From the NCBI GenBank assembly GCA_902596655.1, contig CACJUX010000002.1:32757-96756 (forward strand): DNA of 64,000 bases, given 5' to 3'. Below, piece by piece: positions 46,632 through 57,400 of this stretch (position 1 is the first letter of the stretch; each line of letters begins with the position of its first letter). The stretch comes from an uncultured SAR116 cluster alpha proteobacterium. GTDB taxonomy: Bacteria; Pseudomonadota; Alphaproteobacteria; Puniceispirillales; Puniceispirillaceae. The translations under genes and the position numbers were made by a program. The notes beneath the pieces were generated by a model that did not search any database, was not told where the DNA came from, and was given only the letters and a program-made list of their open reading frames with translations.

Positions 46632-48503
46632 ATGGCCGTGATCCGGCAACTCCCGGACGGGCTTGTTAACCAGATTGCCGCTGGTGAGGTGATAGAACGG
46701 CCGGCAAGCGCTCTGCGTGAACTTGTTGAAAACGCTCTTGATGCTGGTGCCGGCAAGATTAGCATCACCCTGCGCCGTGGCGGCATTGATGAATTGACGG
46801 TTGCTGATGATGGTCATGGGATGACACCCGACGATATGCTGCTTGCAATCCAGCGCCATGCAACCTCAAAACTCCCCCATGACAATCTGAACCACATTGG
46901 ATCACTTGGTTTTCGTGGAGAAGCCCTGCCATCCATCGGAGCAGTGTCACATCTAAAATTGACTTCGGTAATGGCTGGCATGCCTCACGCCTGGCGTCTG
47001 GAGATCGACGTTGGCAGAATCAATGGCCCTGAACCCGCTGCATTGCAGACGGGCAGTCTGATTTCAGTAACACAATTGTTCAAATCAGTGCCTGCTCGGC
47101 TTAAATTTTTGAAGACTAACCGCACCGAGCTGGCACAATGTGTCGATGTGGTCAAGCGGCTTGCGATGGCCTATCCCTTTGTTGCTTTCCAACTGGTTAA
47201 TGATGGCCGCACCCTTCTCAATGTGAACGCCAGCACACCATTGATTGACGTGGATAATCAATTTCCTGAAAACACTGCTCGCCAGAACCGTCTCTCGGCA
47301 ATAATTGGTCGTGCTTTTACTGATGAGTCAGCCATTGTCAACGCGGAACGTAATCAGATCAGGCTGGAGGGCATGATTGGTCTGCCGACGATGAATCGGC
47401 CGACTTCGGCGCAGGTTTATCTGTTTGTTAATGGCAGACCCATCAATGATCGCTCGCTTCTGGGTGCCATTCGCGCTGGCTATGGTGACACGCTGCCGCG
47501 TAGCCGTCATCCGATAGCAGCGCTCTTCCTGACGGTGCCAGCGACTGATCTTGACGTGAACGTTCACCCGGCTAAGGCTGAGGTCCGGTTCCGTGATGCC
47601 GCGGGTGTACGCTCGCTTCTTGTTGGCGCCATTGGTGCGCAATTGGCCGCCGATAGTGTCAGAGCGTCGTCGGAAGGCGGAACCGCTGCGCTTTCTCGGC
47701 TTGCTGGTAGTGCATTCCGCTCTGACCCAGCCTATTTTTCAGCGTCGCCATCACATCCTTCATATGAGCTTTTGCCATCGGCATCGAAACGCCGGATCGG
47801 TGAAGTCTGGCAGTCCCCGTTGCCGCAGGACCCTCATCTTATGTGTGAAGAACCACTTGCCGCCCGTCCCGCAGGAACGGATCAAACCGCCACCGATGAG
47901 AGCGCGATGGTAGCAGTCCGTCGGACGCTTTTAGGTGCGGCCAAGGCGCAGCTTCATAAAACCTATATTGTCGCCGAAACTGAAGACGGCATGACAATAA
48001 TTGACCAACATGCTGCCCACGAACGGCTACTCATGGAACGAATGAAAGCCGCCCTTGCCGAGGCAGGTGTTAGCGCGCAAGCCCTGCTGCTGCCAGAAAT
48101 TGTCGAGTTGGCAGATGATAGGCGGCAAGCCTTGCTCGAGATGGGCGAGGCACTTTCCCGGCTTGGGCTTGAAATAGAGGGATTTGGCGAGGGCGCGGTT
48201 ATCGTGCGAACCATTCCGGCACTGCTTGGCAATCCCGACGCTAAACAAATAGTTGCTGATATTGCTGAAGAACTGGTAGAGCTTGGCGACAGCAGTAGCC
48301 TTGAAAATCGGTTGAACCATGTGCTGGCTACGCTTTCGTGTCATGGGTCGGTGCGCGCCGGACGGGTGCTGAATGCAAATGAGATGAACGCGCTTTTGCG
48401 AGAGATGGAAATCACACCTCGATCAGGCCAGTGCAACCACGGCCGTCCCACATGGATCAGACTATCCCTTGCCGATATCGAAAATCTGTTTGGCCGTAGG
48501 TGA
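46632..48503 (+). CDS. mutL: DNA mismatch repair protein MutL
   Basis: IAAGEVIERPASALRELVENALDAGA; GFRGEALPSIGAV; C-terminal QCNHGRPTWIRL. Confidence 0.95.
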   Translation: MAVIRQLPDGLVNQIAAGEVIERPASALRELVENALDAGAGKISITLRRGGIDELTVADDGHGMTPDDMLLAIQRHATSKLPHDNLNHIGSLGFRGEALPSIGAVSHLKLTSVMAGMPHAWRLEIDVGRINGPEPAALQTGSLISVTQLFKSVPARLKFLKTNRTELAQCVDVVKRLAMAYPFVAFQLVNDGRTLLNVNASTPLIDVDNQFPENTARQNRLSAIIGRAFTDESAIVNAERNQIRLEGMIGLPTMNRPTSAQVYLFVNGRPINDRSLLGAIRAGYGDTLPRSRHPIAALFLTVPATDLDVNVHPAKAEVRFRDAAGVRSLLVGAIGAQLAADSVRASSEGGTAALSRLAGSAFRSDPAYFSASPSHPSYELLPSASKRRIGEVWQSPLPQDPHLMCEEPLAARPAGTDQTATDESAMVAVRRTLLGAAKAQLHKTYIVAETEDGMTIIDQHAAHERLLMERMKAALAEAGVSAQALLLPEIVELADDRRQALLEMGEALSRLGLEIEGFGEGAVIVRTIPALLGNPDAKQIVADIAEELVELGDSSSLENRLNHVLATLSCHGSVRAGRVLNANEMNALLREMEITPRSGQCNHGRPTWIRLSLADIENLFGRR

Positions 48504-48511
48504 AAACCTAA

Positions 48512-49075
48512 TTAACTTTTTAGAAAATGAACCACGGCCTTGCCATAATGTCTGCTGTCAACCGGTTTGAGATTGGTCGTGGCGAGGATGTCTGGGTCAA
48601 GCTCTTCTTGTCTACTAGTCTCGATCACCGCAATACTCTCTGGCCGCAAAGCGCCAATGGCGTTCAGGCTGGCAACAGCCCGCAACCCGTCACCCGTATC
48701 ATAAGGGGCATCGGCAAAAACAAGATTGGCAGGGTCACCCCGCCAGGTTACCAGCTGGGTGGCATCGCCTGCAATGACCCGACAATCATCCATGCGCCGC
48801 AATTTGTGAATATTTTTTCTCACAACGGCCAATGCCGCAGGGTCTTTCTCTACAAAGTTAGCCCAGGTGGCGCCTCGTGACAGCGCTTCTAGGCCGATTG
48901 CTCCAGTTCCGGCAAACAGATCAAGCACAATGCCATTTACCAGAGGTGATCCGTAATGCCCTCCGGCAAGAATGTTGAAGATCGACTCGCGAACACGATC
49001 AGCGGTCGGTCGTGTTTTGTTACCGGCGAAGTCTGCCAGTTTTGTGCCGCGATGCTGGCCTCCGATGATCCGCAT
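48512..49075 (-). CDS. rsmD: 16S rRNA (guanine(966)-N(2))-methyltransferase
   Basis: MRIIGGQHRGTKL; RPTADRVRESIFNIL; VLDLFAGTGAIGLEALSRGA; FADAPYDTG. Confidence 0.93.
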   Translation of the reverse strand: MRIIGGQHRGTKLADFAGNKTRPTADRVRESIFNILAGGHYGSPLVNGIVLDLFAGTGAIGLEALSRGATWANFVEKDPAALAVVRKNIHKLRRMDDCRVIAGDATQLVTWRGDPANLVFADAPYDTGDGLRAVASLNAIGALRPESIAVIETSRQEELDPDILATTNLKPVDSRHYGKAVVHFLKS

Positions 49076-49934
49076 TCTGTCCTCTTTTTACTGCTGACCT
49101 GCCAACGCTACCCCGGCAGTTTTTAGGTTTTGCTTTGGCTATCAGCTTTGGCTTAGCATTATTTGCGCTTTCTGGCTCACCGCCTGTGATGCCCAACTGG
49201 TCAGCGAGAACCCGTGATTTGACTGGTTCAATGCTGTCTTCGGTGAGCTCACCAAGTTGAAACGGGCCGTAGGAGATTCGGATCAAGCGCCCAACTCTGT
49301 GGCCAAGATGTTCCATGATCCGCCTGACTTCACGGTTCTTGCCCTCACGAATGGCAACGGTCAGCCAAGCATTGCTAGGCATTTGCCTGTCAAGGGTGGC
49401 GATGACACTGCCATACCGCGCACCATCGATTGTCAAGCCCTTGGCAAGCAGGGCAAGACTGGCCTCGTCAACTTGCCCTTGAACCCTGACCCGGTATTTG
49501 CGGCTCCAACCTGTCGCCGGTAATTCTAAATGTCGGGCCAGATCACCATCATTGGTCAGCAGGAGCAACCCCTCAGAGTCCATGTCCAATCGACCAACAC
49601 TGATCAGACGTGGCAAATTCGATGGCAACCTGTCAAAAACGGTTTCCCGGTTCTTTTCATCACTTGCGCTCACAACAAGGCCGCGCGGCTTATAGTAACG
49701 CCACAGCTTGGCAGGTTCGCGTGCCGGTAGTAGTTCACCGTCGATAATAATCCTGTCACCCAAACTCACATTCAGGGCCGGGCTGGTGATAATTTTACCA
49801 TTAACACTGACACGCCCATCGGTAATGCGTGCCTCAGCCTCGCGACGCGAACAGACTCCAGCTCTTGCGATGCGTTTGGCGATACGTTCATTGGGCGCTG
49901 ATTTGTCCAATGAAAAATTCTGATTCTTTTTCAT
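49020..49934 (-). CDS. 23S rRNA pseudouridine synthase (RsuA/RluB family)
   Basis: S4 domain RIAKRIARAGVCSRREAEARI; GRLDMDSEGLLLLTNDGDLA; REGKNREVRRIMEHLGHRV. Confidence 0.92.
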   Translation of the reverse strand: MKKNQNFSLDKSAPNERIAKRIARAGVCSRREAEARITDGRVSVNGKIITSPALNVSLGDRIIIDGELLPAREPAKLWRYYKPRGLVVSASDEKNRETVFDRLPSNLPRLISVGRLDMDSEGLLLLTNDGDLARHLELPATGWSRKYRVRVQGQVDEASLALLAKGLTIDGARYGSVIATLDRQMPSNAWLTVAIREGKNREVRRIMEHLGHRVGRLIRISYGPFQLGELTEDSIEPVKSRVLADQLGITGGEPESANNAKPKLIAKAKPKNCRGSVGRSAVKRGQNADHRRPASRHKTGRLRR

Positions 49935-50052
49935 GCCGTTGGTGTAGTCGCAATCGTGTGGCTTTGCAAATTTCAATCGTCTGTTTATAGAAATAAGTCA
50001 GGTATTAAACAGATGTTTTTGAAACGATGGTGGCTGTGGAAGGGACAGCAAA

Positions 50053-50514
50053 ATGGACCAGACAAACAAAGCCGATGGAATGATGCTTACTCTGCTAGCG
50101 CATGCAAGGGTGGCCGCAGAGGCTGGTGAGGTGCCGGTCGCAGCAGCTGTCACCAAGTCTAATGGTAAAGTGATTGCTATTGCAGAAAACCGGATGAAGC
50201 GAGATGGCAACGCTCTTCATCATGCGGAAATGCTAGTCATCTTCGAGGCCTTGCGGGTACGGCAAACGTCCCGTCTTGAAGATTGTGATCTCTGGGTGAC
50301 GTTGGAGCCTTGCACCATGTGCGCTGGCGCGATTGCCCATGCACGTTTGCGACGGTTGTATTTTGGCGCTTTTGACGTAAAGGCTGGGGCGGTGGAGTCG
50401 GGCGTTCGTTTTTTTGACCAGCCGAGCTGCTATCATCGACCGGAAATTTATGGTGGGCTGTCGGCCGCTGCTGCTGCTGATCTGCTACGTGCCTTTTTTC
50501 GGGATCGGCGCTAG
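50053..50514 (+). CDS. tadA: tRNA-specific adenosine deaminase
   Basis: HHAEMLVIFEA, TLEPCTMCAGAIAHARLRRLYFGAFD. Confidence 0.93.
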   Translation: MDQTNKADGMMLTLLAHARVAAEAGEVPVAAAVTKSNGKVIAIAENRMKRDGNALHHAEMLVIFEALRVRQTSRLEDCDLWVTLEPCTMCAGAIAHARLRRLYFGAFDVKAGAVESGVRFFDQPSCYHRPEIYGGLSAAAAADLLRAFFRDRR

Positions 50515-51773
50515 CTTTTGGCAATATCCGTCCTGAAAAACCCATCAGGCCAGTCAATATCGGCAATGGCCTCATAGGCAGTCTGGCGGGCTGAAGCGCA
50601 GTCGGCCCCCAAGCCGGTCACAGCTAAAACGCGTCCGCCATTTGCCCGCACGGTGCCATCTGGGGCGATCATTGTACCCGCATGAAAAATCAGTGTGTCC
50701 TCGCGTTTGGCAGCCGCTGTCAGGCCACGAATCTCACTGCCCTTGGAATGGGCAATGGGATAACCCTTAGCAGCCATGACTACTGTGACGGCGCTTCGCT
50801 TGTCCCAGCGCATTGAGAAATGTCCAAGTCCGCCCTCAACTACGGCCAGAATTGCCGTGACTAGATCAGTTTTCATCCGTGGCAGGATGACCTGTGCCTC
50901 CGGGTCACCAAAGCGACAGTTGAACTCAACGACCCTTGGCCCTGTCTCGGTCAGCATCAGGCCGACATAGAGCACCCCGCAATAGGGCGTTCCCTCGTCA
51001 GCCATACTGCGCGCCAGTGGCTCAACAATTTCTGCCATGACCTGATCACGCAACGCATCATCTAGGCGGGGTGCGGGTGAAATCGCCCCCATGCCACCGG
51101 TGTTTGGCCCCTGATCCTGGTCAAAGGCGCGTTTGTGGTCCTGTGCACTGGCCATGAACAGGCAATCGGCCCCGTTGACGAGCGCAAAAAGCGAGGCTTC
51201 GGGTCCAGTCATGCGTTCTTCGATCAGCACCTCTTGGCTTGCGGCACCAAATAACCCGCCAAGCATTTCAGTCGCTGCTTGCTTTGCTTCTTCTGCCGTG
51301 TCTGCAACCACCACACCCTTGCCAGCAGCGAGCCCGTCGGCTTTGACAACACAGAACCCGCCCATAGCGTCGATTTGTTGTTTAGCGTCACTCACATTAC
51401 TGACAACTGCGAAGGCGGGCTGTGGGATGTCACACCGCCGGCAAACCTCTCGGGCAAAAGCCTTCGATCCCTCCAGCTGGGCCGCGATTCGGGACGGACC
51501 AAAGGCGGCAATGTTATTATCCGCGAGCCTGTCGACAAGACCAAGAACAAGCGGCACTTCAGGTCCAATGACAACTAGATCGGCGGCTATCTTGATGGCT
51601 AGGTCCGTCAATCCCTCGACATCATCTGCAGCAACTGTAACGCATGTGCCAAAGTTGGTCATGGCATCGCTTCCGGGGGCGATCACCAATTCGTTAACAA
51701 GTGCAGATGCCGAGATTGACCAAGCAAGCGCATGCTCTCGCCCACCGCTACCTACCAGAAGAACCTTCATCAT
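50511..51773 (-). CDS. purD: Phosphoribosylamine--glycine ligase
   Basis: MMKVLLVGSGGREHALAW; DHKRAFDQDQGPNTGGMGA; VEFNCRFGDPEAQ. Confidence 0.95.
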   Translation of the reverse strand: MMKVLLVGSGGREHALAWSISASALVNELVIAPGSDAMTNFGTCVTVAADDVEGLTDLAIKIAADLVVIGPEVPLVLGLVDRLADNNIAAFGPSRIAAQLEGSKAFAREVCRRCDIPQPAFAVVSNVSDAKQQIDAMGGFCVVKADGLAAGKGVVVADTAEEAKQAATEMLGGLFGAASQEVLIEERMTGPEASLFALVNGADCLFMASAQDHKRAFDQDQGPNTGGMGAISPAPRLDDALRDQVMAEIVEPLARSMADEGTPYCGVLYVGLMLTETGPRVVEFNCRFGDPEAQVILPRMKTDLVTAILAVVEGGLGHFSMRWDKRSAVTVVMAAKGYPIAHSKGSEIRGLTAAAKREDTLIFHAGTMIAPDGTVRANGGRVLAVTGLGADCASARQTAYEAIADIDWPDGFFRTDIAKS

Positions 51774-51843
51774 CCCCGTCCGTTCCGGATGTTGGTGTCT
51801 AAATTGTTGCCGTTGGCGCAATATGGCATAGTATGGTGCCATT

Positions 51844-53322
51844 ATGAAAGACCAGACACCGACTTCTTTTGATGAACACATATTGGTTCAGAACGATAAG
51901 AGCAATGCGCCCTTCATCACGATTTCCGAACTTTCGTCGCGCCTCAAGGCCACAGTCGAGGGTGCTTTTGACTACGTGCGAGTGAGAGCCGAAATTTCAC
52001 GGCCTACTCGCGCACCCTCTGGCCACCTTTATTTCACATTGAGGGATGAACGATCGACGTTGGCGGCGGTATGTTGGAAAACGGTTGCTGGCAATCTTGC
52101 CATCCAGCCCGAAGAGGGTCTTGAGGTGATCTGTTCGGGCAAGCTAACGATCTATCCCGGCCAGTCAAAATACCAGATTGTCGTCAGTCAGATGGAGCTG
52201 GCAGGCGAGGGCGCGCTGCTCAAACAGCTTGAGGAACGGCGCCGCCGGCTTGCCGCAGAAGGGCTGTTTGCGGACGATCGTAAGAAACCCCTACCGCAGA
52301 TGCCATCGGTGATCGGTGTGGTGACGAGCCCAAGTGGAGCCGTTATCCGTGACATCCTGCACCGGCTGCATGATCGTTTCGGTGTGCATGTGCTGGTCTG
52401 GGGTACTCTGGTCCAAGGCCAGAATGCGGCACCCCAAATTGCTGCCGCCATCCGTGGATTTGATGCTATGCCGGCAGATGGGGCATTGCAGCGCCCGGAC
52501 GTCGTGATTGTTGCCCGTGGTGGTGGATCACTTGAGGATTTATGGGCATTTAACGAGGAGTCGGTGGTGCGGGCTGTTGCCGACTGCAACATACCGGTGA
52601 TTTCTGCGATTGGCCATGAGACTGATACTACCTTGATAGATTATGCTTCCGATCTGCGTGCGCCTACACCGACTGCCGCTGCAGAATTGGCGGTTCCGGT
52701 TCAGGTGGAACTGTTGGCGAGACTAAATGAGGGGCAGGCCCGGCTGCAACGAGCAATAAGTCGTCGCCTTGAGAGGGTGGGCGAGCTATTGCGATCCTCG
52801 GCGCGAGCGCTCCTTGACCCGGCTGAGATGATCAACCAACGGGGTCAGGCACTCGATCTTGCTATCGCCGGATTGAACAATGCGCTCGACACGAAACTGA
52901 CTAGCTGCGAGTTGCGTCTTGCAGGTCTTGCTGGCAGGTTGCGGCCACCAGAACGGCAACTCGCCGAGTTCGTTGCAGAGGCTGCAAGACAGGGGGAGCG
53001 GCTGGCGCAACTAATGGACCACCAACTCACAAAACGCGTCCAGTCAATTGATGCACTTGAAAAACTGCTGCAAGCCAACTCCTTTGAACGTGTTCTTGAA
53101 CGTGGGTTTGCACTGGTGACCAACGAGTCCGGCACAACAGTCAAACGGGCTGAGGAGGCGGCAGAGGGTTCCACGGTAACCGTACGCTTTGCCGATGCCA
53201 GCCGACAGGCGCTACTCGATCCACGGGGGACAGAAGCCACGCCACGCAAATCGCCACTGATTAAGGCGCAGGACCCTGCCCGAAAATCAAAGGTGGATGA
53301 CGATCAGGAAAGGCTGTTCTAG
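51844..53322 (+). CDS. xseA: Exodeoxyribonuclease VII large subunit
   Basis: RPTRAPSGHLYFTLRDERSTLAAVCWK; VVTSPSGAVIRDILHRL; VIVARGGGSLEDLWAFNEE; ISAIGHETDTTL. Confidence 0.95.
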   Translation: MKDQTPTSFDEHILVQNDKSNAPFITISELSSRLKATVEGAFDYVRVRAEISRPTRAPSGHLYFTLRDERSTLAAVCWKTVAGNLAIQPEEGLEVICSGKLTIYPGQSKYQIVVSQMELAGEGALLKQLEERRRRLAAEGLFADDRKKPLPQMPSVIGVVTSPSGAVIRDILHRLHDRFGVHVLVWGTLVQGQNAAPQIAAAIRGFDAMPADGALQRPDVVIVARGGGSLEDLWAFNEESVVRAVADCNIPVISAIGHETDTTLIDYASDLRAPTPTAAAELAVPVQVELLARLNEGQARLQRAISRRLERVGELLRSSARALLDPAEMINQRGQALDLAIAGLNNALDTKLTSCELRLAGLAGRLRPPERQLAEFVAEAARQGERLAQLMDHQLTKRVQSIDALEKLLQANSFERVLERGFALVTNESGTTVKRAEEAAEGSTVTVRFADASRQALLDPRGTEATPRKSPLIKAQDPARKSKVDDDQERLF

Positions 53323-53325
53323 CAA

Positions 53326-54222
53326 TTAGATATCTTTACCCCAACGGCGATGTGGCCAGAACCATTGTTCGGGCCGTTGTCTGATCCATTTTTCCAATGT
53401 GCCATTAATTTCGGTTGCTAGCTTTTTAATGCTAGCATCATCATCGTCGTTGGGAAGAGGAATGGGCGGCGAGATGGTGACACGAAATCTACATCCTGTG
53501 AGCCGCTCGGTATGCATATACATCACGGGCACTTTCTTGCGGATCGCCAGTTTGATATAGCTTATTGATGTTGTCGCATCCCGGCCAAAAAAAGGAACTA
53601 CCATGCCCTCACGCAGCTTCTGGTCTACTAGAAGGCACATGAATTGTCCCTTTTTAAGTGCTGACACCATGCCTAGAGCGGCCTCACGCCCCTTGCGATA
53701 GATGTCACCACGATAGGCTGCTTGTCGACGTTCCAGAAGTCCACGAAGCAGCGGGTTGTTAAGTGGCCGGTAAATGGCCGCAACAGGTTTGCTGACGGTG
53801 ATTGCTGCATAGGGTCCGATTTCCCAATTACCGATATGCGCGCCAATTAGGAAGCCGCCAGATTTTAGCCCCTGCAGATTTTCACGCCCGACAAATTCAA
53901 CACGGCCCTTACGAGATAATGTAGCGATGTGGGGATATTCTCCAATCACCCGACCGATGTTCCACCACATTGCCCTCAGGACATCGTTCTGATCCGCACC
54001 GTCCAGATCGGGCATTGCAGCTATTAAATTGCGTCGTGCCCTTGTGTGCCAAGGCGTCAGTGGTCCAAGGAGGCGCACAAACGCACCGATAATCCAGCTC
54101 GCCGCTGACACTGGCAGCAGGCGGGCGGCAAAATACATGATGAAGACGATCGTAGCCTCGAGTGGCCAGATAAAAATCTGGCGTAATTTTCGTAGGATAA
54201 GTTTACCGATTTGATCATCCAT
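53326..54222 (-). CDS. Lipid A biosynthesis lauroyl acyltransferase (LpxL/HtrB family)
   Basis: IGAHIGNWEIGPYAAI; LVDQKLREGMVVPFFGRDATTS; EQWFWPHRRW. Confidence 0.92.
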   Translation of the reverse strand: MDDQIGKLILRKLRQIFIWPLEATIVFIMYFAARLLPVSAASWIIGAFVRLLGPLTPWHTRARRNLIAAMPDLDGADQNDVLRAMWWNIGRVIGEYPHIATLSRKGRVEFVGRENLQGLKSGGFLIGAHIGNWEIGPYAAITVSKPVAAIYRPLNNPLLRGLLERRQAAYRGDIYRKGREAALGMVSALKKGQFMCLLVDQKLREGMVVPFFGRDATTSISYIKLAIRKKVPVMYMHTERLTGCRFRVTISPPIPLPNDDDDASIKKLATEINGTLEKWIRQRPEQWFWPHRRWGKDI

Positions 54223-55219
54223 TATCTGCGACCTTACGCGGCGTGGAGATTGCTGCCAAGACCGCCTCGATCAATCCGTTATTATCATCCAATTCAACTG
54301 TTACCGGCATAAATCTGATGCGTTCACGCCATTCGGTTGGCAGACGAACCCAATCTTTTTGTGTGGTAATTAACCGCGCCCCCAATCGACCCGCATCCTC
54401 CTGCAATCTTGTCAGATCATGCTGTGAATATTCGTGATGGTCAGCAAAGGCTAGCCAATGAACAAGATTGCCACCAGCTTGCCGCACAGTGACAAAGAAC
54501 CTTTCTGGACGCCCTATGCCGGCAAAAGCCAATAACGGCACGTCTCCAAGTTCGTCAATAACCGCCCGATCCGCCCGTAATGTTGCGTGAACAACTGGCA
54601 ACCCCTGAAGGATTGTTGGTGCAAGTCCGGTTTCATCCTTCCCATTGATCAACGCCAAATCGAGTTCAGTAAGACCCTCTCCAAGCGATGCACGCAATGG
54701 CCCTGCCGGTATCACCCGACCATTGCCAACGCCCACAGATCCATCAAAAACACCAATTTTCAGATCTTTTTTGAGAAAAGGGTTCTGCAATCCATCATCC
54801 ATCAGGATCAAATCATGCAAACCGCGCGCTGATATGGTGGAGGCACCAGCCACACGGTCGCGTGCAACCAACACATCGCGTCCCTCGGCCAGCATTAATG
54901 GCTCATCACCACAGACTGATGACTCATGTATTTGCGGATCAACCCAGAGAGGCTTGGTAGTGCTGCCGCCATAGCCACGCGACAGGATCACCGGCGCGTG
55001 GCCAGCAGCCACACACCAATCATAGAGATACGCCACAACTGGCGTTTTTCCGGTGCCGCCAACCGTAAGGTTTCCGACACAGATGACTGGCAATTCGGCG
55101 TGGCTTTGTTGTGCGAAAAAGCTGCGAACGATTCCAGCGAGGCTCCACAGGCCTGACAGGGGAAGAAGTAGCGTCGAAATGACACCCCGGCTGTTCCAGA
55201 ATAATGGTGTCTTAATCAT
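54215..55219 (-). CDS. lpxK: Tetraacyldisaccharide 4'-kinase
   Basis: VGNLTVGGTGKTPVVAYL; LSRGYGG; LMDDGLQNP. Confidence 0.94.
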   Translation of the reverse strand: MIKTPLFWNSRGVISTLLLPLSGLWSLAGIVRSFFAQQSHAELPVICVGNLTVGGTGKTPVVAYLYDWCVAAGHAPVILSRGYGGSTTKPLWVDPQIHESSVCGDEPLMLAEGRDVLVARDRVAGASTISARGLHDLILMDDGLQNPFLKKDLKIGVFDGSVGVGNGRVIPAGPLRASLGEGLTELDLALINGKDETGLAPTILQGLPVVHATLRADRAVIDELGDVPLLAFAGIGRPERFFVTVRQAGGNLVHWLAFADHHEYSQHDLTRLQEDAGRLGARLITTQKDWVRLPTEWRERIRFMPVTVELDDNNGLIEAVLAAISTPRKVADNG

Positions 55220-56532
55220 TTTGATGGTGTCCGGTCATGCAGCAGCGCAATGATATGATCTGCGGCAATCGCGGGCCGTTTACTAGCCTTCTTGGCATAT
55301 GATTTCATCGCACTTTCGCTGGTTTGTTTTGCATCGTCGTTCAGAATGCCTGCTTTAACGGCATCTACAAGCTCATCACCGTTGGCAATATCAGTGACAC
55401 CGCCAATCTCTCGAATGCCATCAAATTCAGCCTGATTTTTGGCAAGATGCGGGCCGCAGATCACCGGCAGACCGAATTGGGCTGGCTCTAGCGGATTATG
55501 TCCGCCGATCGGCAGGAGCGACCCACCCAGAAATACCACATCAGCAATTGCAAATAGACTACCCATCTCACCAAGCGTATCAACGATATGAATCACCTCT
55601 CCGGTTGCTGGTGTCTGACCAAGGGCGCGGCGTGCTGGTGCCTTGACATTTGGCATCTGGTCTCGGCAAAGCGCTGCGATGGTGTTGCCTCTTTTGGGAT
55701 GCCGCGGGGCAAGTAGGGTGAACCATTCATTACCCAGAGCTTGCGCAGCTTTTATGACGCTTAGATCTTCACCATCATGCGTTGAGGCGGCCAGAAAAAT
55801 GCGCCGGTCACCCGCCGCTTGTTTCAATATAGCCATTAGGCTGGGGTCGGTTTTCATTCCTCCTGATGTGAGCTTTAGCGACCCCACTCGATGAATGATA
55901 TCCGAGCGCGCACCTAAGTCGCACAGCCTGCCGGCCTGTTTGTCATTAACCGCTAATACAAGTTCAGCTGTTCCAAAAACTGCAGCCGCGAGCGCAGGGC
56001 GGCGACGCCAGCGTGCAGCAGCAGCATCCGAGATTTGTGAGGAGGCAAAAATCACCGGAATGTCACGTCCTGCTGTTCTGTGAATAAGGTTTGGCCAGAA
56101 ATCAGACTCCATGAAAATAGCGGCTATAGGAGCGCTTGCATCCAGAAATCTGTCAACAAAGGTCGGGTGATCCAATGGTTGGTAAAGGTGGGTTACATTT
56201 GCCTCTGTCGTCCAGTCATTAACCAATTTAGCAGCTGTTACGGTGTTTGTAGTGATTATGAAAGCTTGACTTGGAAGTCGAGCTGCCAGTGCCTCGATCA
56301 GTGACAGGCCGGCCACTGTCTCACCAACGCTGACGGCATGTACCCAGACAGCTCCTTTCGGTAAGGATGTTTGATAAAGGCCAAATCTTTCCACAAGGCG
56401 AGCAGCGTCTTCTTTGCCCTGTTTTGCGCGGCGCCTGAGCATGAGGCCCAGAAGTGGCGTCACCAAACGCCATGTAAGACTGTATGAGGCAGGCAGATTC
56501 GAAGCCGCCCGTTGAACATCTTTCCTAGGCAT
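55216..56532 (-). CDS. waaA: 3-deoxy-D-manno-octulosonic acid transferase
   Basis: VWVHAVSVGETVAGLSLIEAL; LVPRHPKR-like LLAPRHPKRG; FLGGSLLPIGGHNPLEPA. Confidence 0.93.
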   Translation of the reverse strand: MPRKDVQRAASNLPASYSLTWRLVTPLLGLMLRRRAKQGKEDAARLVERFGLYQTSLPKGAVWVHAVSVGETVAGLSLIEALAARLPSQAFIITTNTVTAAKLVNDWTTEANVTHLYQPLDHPTFVDRFLDASAPIAAIFMESDFWPNLIHRTAGRDIPVIFASSQISDAAAARWRRRPALAAAVFGTAELVLAVNDKQAGRLCDLGARSDIIHRVGSLKLTSGGMKTDPSLMAILKQAAGDRRIFLAASTHDGEDLSVIKAAQALGNEWFTLLAPRHPKRGNTIAALCRDQMPNVKAPARRALGQTPATGEVIHIVDTLGEMGSLFAIADVVFLGGSLLPIGGHNPLEPAQFGLPVICGPHLAKNQAEFDGIREIGGVTDIANGDELVDAVKAGILNDDAKQTSESAMKSYAKKASKRPAIAADHIIALLHDRTPSK

Positions 56533-57262
56533 TTGTAATGATCTTCCCGCCATCTGCCTTTTTCTTATTGGTGAAAAACCCATCGGCCCGATCAGTGACA
56601 CCATTGAGTGCCACCTCTAATTTCTTACGCTGGCTCTCCATTCTGTCTCTGGTGCTCTCGTCGCTATTTTTCTTGTTGCCAAACGTTCTGCCATCTGGCG
56701 TCAACGCCTCGCCCCAAATCATGATACCGCGGCAAAATGGTTTTGGTATGATCATGCAGTCCCAGCCGGGTGCACGCCAGAATCTATCGACTGACCAGGC
56801 AACGGGAATTATCGGCTTTCCTGTCAAATTGGCGAGTGCCACTGGCCCAGTCGCAGCGATACGAGCAGGCCCCCGAGGACCATCAGGTGTTATTGCAGCT
56901 ACCTTACCGGCATCAAGAACGCGCTTTAATCCCCTCAATCCGGACATCGCGTTGCGGTTGCTGCTTCCCCACACGGTGCGCACGCCGAGGTGATTGACCG
57001 TGTGTGCCAAAAGCCGGCCATCTGGATGTGGTGACTGCAGGGCATTCATTGCGTGGCGGCGTGGCCAAAGCCAGGGCATGGCAATGATGCGCGAGTGCCA
57101 GAACACCAGAATGAATCCATCATGATCATCTAGAATTTCTTGCCGCTCCTCAGGGTTGTAGGTGCGCCAGCGAATGGTCGCCATCGTCAAAGCAACAATG
57201 GCCGCCAACAGCCAGCTAAGAACAAACACGCCAACAGGTTTTCTTATGAGTGTTTTCAGCAT
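56525..57262 (-). CDS. DUF374 lysophospholipid acyltransferase family protein
   Basis: FWHSRIIAMPWLWPRRHAMNALQSPHPDGRLLA; ITPDGPRGPARIA. Confidence 0.88.
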   Translation of the reverse strand: MLKTLIRKPVGVFVLSWLLAAIVALTMATIRWRTYNPEERQEILDDHDGFILVFWHSRIIAMPWLWPRRHAMNALQSPHPDGRLLAHTVNHLGVRTVWGSSNRNAMSGLRGLKRVLDAGKVAAITPDGPRGPARIAATGPVALANLTGKPIIPVAWSVDRFWRAPGWDCMIIPKPFCRGIMIWGEALTPDGRTFGNKKNSDESTRDRMESQRKKLEVALNGVTDRADGFFTNKKKADGGKIITNA

Positions 57263-57400
57263 CGTTTCTACAATTGTCTTTGGTCATTTCCAAAATGATG
57301 AGCCATCAACAGGACGTTGGCCCAATAAGGCAAACGACAAATATAACATCGTCCCGTGTTGCTTATAATCTAGCAAATTTATATCAGCAAATGCCAGCTT

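Noticed and set aside
49020-49075. 56-bp overlap between the RluB-type gene 3' end and rsmD 5' end
   Set aside because: Both frames are well supported; overlaps of this size occur between co-directional genes and need no special explanation
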